A stretch of DNA of 64,000 nucleotides, from positions 19,863,450-19,927,449 of the forward strand of contig CM055095.1 of NCBI GenBank assembly GCA_029204225.1. Reading direction: 5' to 3'. Positions 56,464-64,000 of this stretch are shown here, piece after piece. This DNA comes from Diphasiastrum complanatum (taxonomy: Eukaryota; Streptophyta; Lycopodiopsida; Lycopodiales; Lycopodiaceae). Each line of letters opens with the position of its first letter. Position 1 is the stretch's first letter. Position numbers and translations under genes: made by a program. Below the pieces are notes generated by a model. It was not told where the DNA came from and ran no database searches. It saw only the letters and a list, made by a program, of their open reading frames with translations.

Positions 56464-59400
56464 CTAAATACCGATAGAAATATGATCTCTCTTCTCAATC
56501 AATGATCTTCGCATTTGCTTTCTGCAACGCTGGAAAATGCTATCATATAAAACGTCAAAGTACACTCCAGCTCTGTCACGGTTGATGATGAACTGTATAT
56601 GATCTGCTTCCAAAACTGTGTGGTACCTAAAAGAGAAAGCCTTTTGTCAAATTCTGAGTCATCCACTGTAATTTGATAGAATTAGCATAAATATAACTAG
56701 AAAAGGTAGCTCCTCAAAAAAGGAAGGTTAAAAACAATGCTTTTTCCTTGCTATGATACATTCAAGTGCGTTCCAAGATGATTACCATATGCCTGGTAGT
56801 AGAATCTGCCTATCCTTGGCATCTAGCTCAAGTGAGACATTTGGATGAGGGCTGGGAAGGCGTGGATATAACATGGAGATGGTGTTCAGAGCCCCATCAT
56901 TGTCCTGCCAATCTTCATCCCTGCAAACAGTTTTGACTGAGATTAGGTAAGATTGTGTTCACCAAGGAGCTCAAATTTCTGCATACCCCATATGCAGGTA
57001 GATAAGAGACTGACTTGCCTGTATCCCTCATAAGGAGGAGAAGTCGTTGAAGGGTGACGCCAAAAGCTCATTTGCAATGCTCTAATTAAGAGTATTGGAT
57101 GAATATTAGATAAACTTGACGGAACTGTCTGACCAAACAATTTTGTAGTTCTCTTGGTTGCATAACTGTTTGGAAAAGAGCACACCATGTTACTAAAAGG
57201 AACTTTCAAATAGTAGCATTTTCTCTTTGGTGAAAAAGAAGGAAACTAACAAAAGATGAGTTGGGTGTTAAATGAATTAATGTAACAGAAATGAAAAATT
57301 CTGTATTTAATGAAGCTGAGAAATCTCCTAATATGAAATAGAAGATTTACAAAAGCTAGGCTCTACATAATTCACACCCATGAATTGGTTCCTTCACAAA
57401 TGGCATGATAGTATATGAAAGTAATGAAATCTAGATCCTAACCCACAGCTGAACTTATCACAGAATGCGGATAGAAGGTTAACAATTTGATTTCATCCCA
57501 CCTAATGTAGTATGTGTTGGCATTTGTCTTTAGTCCATGGTTTAGTTGCAGTGTTGTTTGAATACTCAAATCTGGAAGGATCCAATCTCCACTTGCAAAA
57601 GGGCCTGATGTGTTCAAAAGACTTGTAAACAACCCTCTTAATCCAGATTGACGCCATGACAGATTAAAGTACTCAAAACCAAAGGTATAGCACCGCTTCA
57701 ACAGAGGGATGTCAAGCCACTCATATATCACTACTCCCAAGCGCAGCAGCTGTAGAAGGCTAACTGTTTTGATGGAGTGTCCATCCTCTGGTCTGCCATC
57801 AACAACAGTTCAACCACTGTTCAAACTAGTTCAAACAGAGCAAGGGAAGAATTTAAAAACGCACTGAGAGTAGGTAAACGAAGGGAATAAAATTGCGGGC
57901 AAAAGTTTGCAACCTTGAGTTTTGAAATGTCTTTACAAGTCTGACGGGGAGTCCATAAGTCAGACGTTTTCATGGAAAATATCTCTAATTTTAGCGTAAA
58001 CTAAAATATTTAAGGTAGTTTTAGAGATATTTCACCCTGAAATTGAGATGTTCGAGGTTGTCACAATAGCTTCACAATATGCAGAGTTTGAAGTTTGATA
58101 GTCAAATCTCTTTAGTCACGACTGATCAACACCAAAATGCTCAAGTTTGCATATTCGGTAGTTTGAAATTCAGCGGAAAAGTGTTTAAGGGTAACTACGA
58201 AAAAAAGTGCAATTGGTGTATCTTGAAACATCCAACTATGATCATTGATGACAGATAAATATAACAATCAAAATCAGGTCTACCTTGAATATTTGAGCTT
58301 TTAAAAAGCCCGTGAGAAAGATGAGATGTATGCACCCGAGAAACTCATACCTTATTCCATCGATGTAGACGCGGGTTGTGCCATTTAGAGCTCCAGAAAG
58401 AGAAGTCACGCTTAGAACCCAGTCTGCAGATGTGCTAACGTGCCCTTTGAACCACTACAATGTAAAAAAAAGCCATTGCTCAAAAACCAATCAAATTTCT
58501 AAAGGTTGTGAGACTCCTTGCCAAAAGACAGGTTTGATGCTGTTTCCAAATTTGAGCCACAAATAGTCCAAAGCACAGCTTTACAAACCAGGAGAAGAAA
58601 ATCTCAGACTTGTTTTATAGCAGATGATTACCTTATCAGCTAGCATTTGCTGTAAGAGTCGTACAACCTGTACGCCTGATGAGTGACCCACAAAATGGAC
58701 AGGATGGTTTTCATCCCATTCTGGATAATGGCCTGCAGCAAAATCGAAAGTAGAGTTAACCATTATGACATAACTAGGGATGCATGATTGCATCAACATC
58801 ATTCAGAAAAAAGAACATCAACACATTGAAATTGCATTCAATCCAATTCACAAACATGCCAAATTATAAGTATCCATGCCTTTTATCCCAAAAACTAGAG
58901 CCTTCTGCGGCCTGCCATAGAACTGTAAGAAAAGAAAAGAAAAAACTTGTTTCTTCCTATTCCTAACCACTGACATCAAAAAATGTTGCTCTGACAGCAG
59001 CATCTTCTGTGAGCAGTCATCAAGTTCATTGGTAGTAATAACTCTATATGTTGCTGATATAATCATGCTAAGTGATGACATAGAGATGATGAAAGAAAGC
59101 AAGGAAAAGCTCCAGAAGCAATTTGATATGGACCTTGAGCACATACATTAAAAGCAGAGGTCTGTAGCATTGTCGTCCATAGAAGCAGAATTTGTGGGCC
59201 TATGCCAGGCAACTAAGGAGTACATATGGATGATGAACCTATGTAAAGAGAGTGATTAGCACCAACGGCTTTACGATCTATACGGACAACCAGGGGTCTA
59301 TATATCTGTGCAGGAATGGTGGATTTCACAGGAGGAGCAAACATATTAGTCTTCAATGTCACTTTGTGAAAGACCTCGTGCAATCAGGTTATGTCAGATT

Positions 59401-60593
59401 ATCCTATTGCAAAACAGATGAGATGGTGGCTAATGCTATCACCAGGGCATTGGAAAAGGATAGATTCATCAAGCTAAGAACCATGATGGGAATTGCAGAT
59501 ATACATAATTAGTATGTGGAAGGGATTGTTGGGAATTAGACATTCCACACAATTTGATTGTACTTTGTCGTTAGTGAAACAGGGGCCTGACTGTTAGTTA
59601 GAAGGAATGCCTTTTTGAAACTTCTTGACTGATATGTGGGATTAATGATGATAATGAAACACCTTGTTTCGACCTGAGTGTTCTATTTTGCTGTCAAATA
59701 TTTTCTTGATTGTTGCCTGCAAATCAATTGTCCTCCTGCTATTAGACTGGTTTAAAAATACTAACGTGCTATAGCTCGTTTGAGAAAAAAGCACCTTCCA
59801 TGTAGTGTCTTCCAAATCTTGCATGCCCATATTGGTGGCTATGTTCTACTCCATAGTCAACCGTTGCCCCCTTCAGATAATAGAAAAGCTCACATGCCCT
59901 ACCAGATTGAAAAACAATAACTCATCAACCGTCAACAGTTACTGTCACCAAATTTTCTTTGCAGATGCTCTCTCCACATACCAGACAACACATTCAAGTT
60001 TGCTCTCCGAGATTTTAAAACAAAGGGTTGGTAAAAGTGCTTCATCTGTTCTCCAAAAGTTCATAAATGGGAAATACCTATCATGAACGCTAGAGAGAGG
60101 TCCCAAGTCAGGAATCAAGATTCTGTTGTCCTTATTTTCAGCGCCAGCCCAGTAGGAGATACTGCCGAACTTCTGCAATACAATAATGATCAGAACATTG
60201 AAGCATCCTCAGACTTTACAGAGAATGGAACTTTGCATGCACAGAACAGATGGCATTGAGTACAGAAATGCTTACTCCTTGTCCAAAACCGAAAATTCCA
60301 TGGACTAAGACAATAGGAGCTTCCTCAAGTCCTTCTAGAAAGCTACCATTAAGGCTTCCCTGATCCGCGGTTGCCGAATACATTGATAGATTTTGGGTGA
60401 ATTCTGTATTATCAAGATCCAGTTGCATAATTTTGGCACTTTCCCGAGCCTTGGCCTTGCTGGTAGAAACAGTCACAGTCTTGGAAACTAGGCCGGAGCC
60501 GAATATGACCATTCCATATCCAAAGTGGAGTAGAGCACTTATGAGCACCTCCGTCGCCGCCCACATGTGCCACAGAAGCTCAAGCGGATACAT
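56464..60593 (-). CDS. Alpha/beta-hydrolase (lipase-like), nine exons, 485 aa
   Basis: Exons in transcript order: 60276-60593, 60078-60172, 59795-59898, 58632-58732, 58351-58454, 57502-57792, 57019-57165, 56786-56920 and 56464-56626. Phases fit throughout and no stop interrupts. The protein begins with an N-terminal hydrophobic segment (about residues 12-36). It has the oxyanion-hole-type VLVHGIFGFGQG (95-106), YGVEHSHQYGHARFGRHY, the nucleophile elbow VGHSSGVQVV (Ser190 in G-H-S-S-G), FGFEYFNLSWRQSG, WQDNDGALNTISM (Asp near 393-395) and EADHIQF (His441). These features match the plant hydrolases related to bacterial (staphylococcal-type) triacylglycerol lipases. The substrate is unknown. Intron 7 has a GC donor. 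Intron 3 carries a copia relic. The start ATG opens the hydrophobic segment and no earlier in-frame exon is visible. Confidence 0.94.
59152..59560 (+). pseudogene. Copia RNase H fragment in intron 3 of the hydrolase gene
   Basis: The plus strand encodes RSVALSSIEAEFVGLCQATK (with frame changes), then IYTDNQGSIYLCRNGGFHRR, SKHISLQCHFVKDLV and VANAITRAL up to a stop at 59510-59512. A purine tract GTGGAAGGGAT and TGTTGGGAATTAGACATTCC (from 59528) look like the start of the 3' LTR. It lies antisense to the gene and wholly within the 1062-bp intron. Confidence 0.85.
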
Positions 60594-61234
60594 CCTTGCG
60601 ATGCATTCACAGTGACAAGATAATTCTATAATTTTGCTGTCTCAGTGGATCCCATTAACTGAGACTGGTTCAATTTGTTCTTGGTTTGCAACAATGCCTC
60701 GCTACCAATGAAGTATAAGGTCAATGAGCCGCTATAGAGATTGCAAACAGTCCAAGCAGCCCACATCAATAACAATGTCACAAACACAAACACAAACAAA
60801 AACAGAATGAAGGAAAGGAAAAGAGGAACAACCAAAGCTGCAGCGCCTTCCCTTCCTTACTCTCTGCCTCTTACGACGGAGCTACCTCATTCATTGATAT
60901 ATATATATATATATATCATCTACTTCCATCTCCATCTTCCTCCCTGCCTCCTTAATGCTCTATTCTCGATTTATCCCCTCGCTCTCTCTCTCGCTCGCCC
61001 TCGCCCTCTTTCTCCTTCACCCCCTCGTTCTTTCGTTCTCTCCATGTCCGAAGCTCGGAGGCAGCATCCACGTGGGACCCTCCGGCCACATGGTGGATGG
61101 ATGTTGGATGTGCAGCCAGGTGGCTGCTTCCTTGTGCAACTGGATTGGTTTGGAACCGGTTGGAGGCGCCTCTCGATGCAGGCTTTGCCACCTCCCAATC
61201 AAACCTCTCACTTGTGTCCCCTCGTATCTCAATG
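60594..61234. promoter_or_regulatory. 5' flank of the hydrolase gene
   Basis: The upstream region includes an (AT)n run (60898-60916) and a CT-rich tract on the plus strand (about 60975-61045, GA-rich in gene orientation). A G-box CACGTG lies at 61069-61074, about 480 bp from the start codon. Overlapping open frames in this region on both strands follow from its low-complexity composition. Promoter function is inferred from position. Confidence 0.35.
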
Positions 61235-61510
61235 CCACAGATGACTTCGACTGGCTTAGTCATAGAAGATTCTGATGCAATCATGACTCTATTATCGAGT
61301 CTACCTAAAGCCTACAAAAATTGGATAATGGCAAACTACAAGAGGAGATCAGAAGATCAGCATCCTCCTTGAGCTCAAGATCGGATCCTCAAGCTCTATA
61401 TTCAAAAAATCAGAAGTTTAGATCCAAGAGATCTACAAAGTCAGGTTATACTAACAAGAAGAGCAACATGCAGTCTGGACCAAATTCCGGTTCGTTGAGA
61501 AACTTTCAAC
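61235..61510 (+). pseudogene. Copia gag fragment
   Basis: The plus strand encodes EDSDAIMTLLSSLPKAY, the LLSSLP motif of copia gag. After a frame change, LQEEIRRSASSLSS and a basic stretch follow. No zinc knuckle or flanking LTR is visible. Confidence 0.65.
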
Positions 61511-62097
61511 CTTTTTTCATGAAAGGATTGCACTACATCTCATATATCTATGCCTAAGATGAATTAATAACTTATTTAGACTTATTGTCCAATCTCTTTC
61601 ATATTAGTTATTAGTACCTTTTCTCTTTTGGAACTAGCGTGGGTAAAGAATAAGTAAGACCAAGTGGAGAATGTAAGATTGATTTTCAAGTTTCCTTTTA
61701 AGGATTATTGAAACTATGTTTTAGTTTTGATTCTTGTAGTTAAGAAATTGCACCGTTATGACTCCACAACTCTTCATCAAATGATCCCCAACATATATTA
61801 CATCAAATTTCTTGTTTCTATGTCTCTCAAGCTCTTCTATAGCTTGGCTAAAAATCTTGTTATGTTTGGCATCGTCGATAGGGTGATTAATCTCTTTCAA
61901 TAAGCTTCTCATTTTACAATGCATTTTTGTGACTTGGGAATGTTTTTTGTTCTGGGATTAACATAGGTGATTTTGACTTATTTATTGTTGTTGATTGTAT
62001 TTTACGTAAAATTTAACTCTATGAACTATGTCAACCATATCAATGATTTATGATCCAACCATCAAAGTACATGCGTATGACCTCTCAAAATGACTAT
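61511..62097. other. No recognisable gene
   Basis: AT-rich DNA between copia fragments. A minus-strand frame at 61721-61924 is unassigned. Confidence 0.35.
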
Positions 62098-62212
62098 TAA
62101 TCTATTATGCCGGGACGCGTGTCCCGTCGACTTGCCTCGTGGCGAGTCCAACTGATCCTTATCAACTGATAGGACCCACAATACAGTAACACAGTGATTC
62201 TACTTTAATTCT
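62098..62212 (-). repeat. Third, truncated copy of the 274-bp copia LTR
   Basis: It matches the right part of 5739-6012 and 11534-11807 from GGACGCGTGTCCCGTCGACT to TTAATTCTAAC, and ends at a purine tract in element orientation. It is the beginning (U3) of the 3' LTR of the minus-strand copia relic to its right. Confidence 0.88.
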
Positions 62213-63225
62213 AACGCTCTCCCCCTCCATCTATGCGTAGAGCTTTGATTTTCCTCTGGGTTTGGTTTTCTGCAGATGCTTTGTACTGCTTGAAGAATTT
62301 GAACGCTTTGGATTTGTTCTTCATAAAGTAAGTAGCAGTTCTTCGAGAGAAGTCGTCGATGAATGTTAGGAAATAGAGAGCTCCCTTATGGAAGTAGTCT
62401 GCATCGGGCCACAAATGTCGCTATGTACAAGGTCAAGCAAGCCTTTGGAAGTATGAATTGAGTCTGAAATAAAAGGGATTCTTGCATGCTTGCTGATAAT
62501 ATAGCTTTTGCATGGAGAAGTTGGCTTGTTGACATGAGGTAGATCTTGTACTAGTCTCTAAGCAGACATTTGCTGAATACTGTTGAAATTAAGATGGCCA
62601 AGTCTACATTGCCACAACATATTAGTTGATTCAGAAGTGGCTGTGTGAAGTGCTTGACTGTTAGAAGAATAGCAGTTGCTGAGTTTGTAAAGATAGACAC
62701 TTTTTTCCGTAGGCTAGAACCTTCCGAAATTTGTCAAGAATTGTGCAGTCTTCTGTATCAAATTCTACCCTCCGACATGAATCGATGATTCTGCTAACTG
62801 GGAGCAGATTTTTGGTCAGATTTGGAACGTGGAGAACGTTGGACAGTAACTTGATTTCATGTCTTTTGAATTCAACTCTGACTATTCCTTCACCTTCGAT
62901 TGAATGTGATGAGTTGTCTCCAAGTTGTACAACTCGAGAATGGGTGAATGACTTATAATCTTTGAACCAGTCGCGATGGTGAGTCATGTGTTGGGTTGTT
63001 CCAGAATCTAGATACCATGAATTGATATGTTGTTGTTCTCTGACTTTGGTCATGAACGCAGCTTCATCTTCCTCTTGTTGATGGATTGAGTGGCTGGTTG
63101 TTGCACTATGTGCTTGTTTTTGGAACTGCTTCTACTTTTCGTTGTTGTACTTCAAAGTTCGGCAGTCCTTAATTTCGTGGCCAGTCCTCTTACAGTATCT
63201 GCAGAATAGTTTCTACACTGGTTGA
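62213..63225 (-). pseudogene. Copia relic: zinc knuckle, protease, partial integrase
   Basis: Going down from 63220 on the minus strand there are a knuckle (CRYCKRTGHEIKDC, about 63150-63205), a protease with intact WYLDSGTTQHMTHH (62661-63053), pre-integrase traces near 62560-62620 (LWQCRLGHLN-like), and an integrase core start (FLTFIDDFSRRTATYFMK). The core breaks off at LRIDGGGE, where the coding Gs merge with the polypurine tract before the LTR at 62212. The rest of integrase, RT and RNase H are deleted. Confidence 0.85.
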
Positions 63226-64000
63226 AAGTTCATTTTAATGAACATTGCACATGTTTTTTTTTTTTTTAAAAAAAAGCCCAACGTGGAGTGCCAAACATGT
63301 AAACACAACAAGAGGTGAGGCTTGAGCCTACATCAACATGGTATGAATTTTTCTTTGCTCATCTTACTATACTTGACTTTCTTTTTTTGGAGAGGTGGTT
63401 TTTCTCCTATTTTCAAAATTTTTGATTTGTATCCTTTTTAACTTTTTAGCTTTCTTGCAAAGGGGTGGTAAGCTATTGTAAGGATTTGCAAAACTTGGCA
63501 TGTCACCCCTTGGTGAGTTTGAGCACAAACATGTCCTTTTTAAAATAGTTAAAAATTGAAGCAATCTTCTTGTCATTTCTTTTAACTATTCAATGCATCT
63601 TAAACTTTAAAAATAAATGTACATGACAAAGCTTGTCTTGATCTTTTAATCATTTCGTTAATATGTGGCATCGATTCGCTAATGTTACTAGCATGCTATT
63701 TTTTGTTTTTCCTTTAGACTTCAGTCACATATATTTATTCTCTAGAGTAATCACACTTTACATCACAAATCAAAGCCGATGAAAGAACAAAAGGCTCCAA
63801 ATGTCTAGCCACACACTAGTCAATCTTCTAGAAAACATATATATAGTACTTTTTGTAAATAAAGATCGTAGCATAGCCACAATATGGAGCACCAAGCTCC
63901 CAAGTTTTGGGGGTGCTCCTACATATCTCTTGTAATTGGAGAGCTTCGCTTTCGACTCTTCAGAGCAACAAAAAAAAACTCGGCTTAGCTTAAATGGGCT
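63226..64000. other. No recognisable gene
   Basis: A T-run followed by an A-run (63254-63278) interrupts the copia gag side of the previous relic. Beyond it the sequence is AT-rich, with no motif. Confidence 0.4.

Noticed and set aside
58378-58566. Plus-strand frame inside the hydrolase gene
   Set aside because: It is the antisense shadow of hydrolase exon 5 and its flanking intron.
60741-61284. Several overlapping frames up to 167 codons, one with a signal-peptide-like start
   Set aside because: They overlap on both strands in a low-complexity CT/GA-rich promoter-like region and merge into copia gag; none has a conserved domain.

Overview
This window is nuclear DNA of a flowering plant. 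It holds a few intron-containing plant genes in a dense, nested mass of decayed Ty1/copia and Ty3/gypsy LTR retrotransposons, with long GA/CT microsatellites. Primer-binding sites matching initiator-Met tRNA (TGGTATCAGAGCC) and one Asp-tRNA-type site are typical of plant retroelements. I cannot name the species. There are no bacterial operons, CRISPR arrays, rRNA or tRNA genes, and I saw no organellar insertion.

Layout. 1-1389: nothing recognised. 1390-3640: a gypsy RNase H/integrase fragment fused to a copia RT/RNase H fragment with its 3' LTR. 3736-5733: a long decayed reading frame with a coiled coil, of unknown family. 5739-11807: an almost complete copia element (minus strand) with two 274-bp LTRs and a 5-bp target duplication. 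12217-12337: a (GA)60 microsatellite. About 13400-16994: an internally deleted copia (plus). 17055-28893: a patchwork of gypsy and copia fragments on both strands, including a tandemly repeated copia 3' end. 29270-30547: a 425-aa frame that looks like a host plastid or membrane protein. 32585-37666: a gypsy element with a CACCC target duplication and a deleted 3' end, followed by a second gypsy (37830-40020) that contains a piece of copia gag.

41031-44440 holds a plant PotD-like (polyamine-binding-protein-like) gene. Six exons are legible but the N-terminal exon is not, and directly upstream lies a decayed duplicate of its last exon. A 682-bp hAT-type MITE with perfect 8-bp target duplications follows (44877-45558). 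45567-54600 is mostly non-coding LTR material: a 1.26-kb LTR, an Asp-type primer site, and a chromodomain gypsy fragment inserted in a copia relic. 56464-60593 (minus) is an intact nine-exon alpha/beta-hydrolase (lipase-like) gene of 485 codons with one GC-AG intron and a copia relic in intron 3. 61235-63225 holds more copia fragments, including a third copy of the 274-bp LTR.

The host genes are not evidently linked in function. The main history is repeated insertion, deletion and template-switch or illegitimate recombination among retroelements between sparse genes. The most informative unexpected items are the duplicated last exon of the PotD-like gene, the hAT MITE, the LTRs with AG...CT instead of TG...CA ends, the gypsy/copia chimeras, and the unknown coiled-coil frame.
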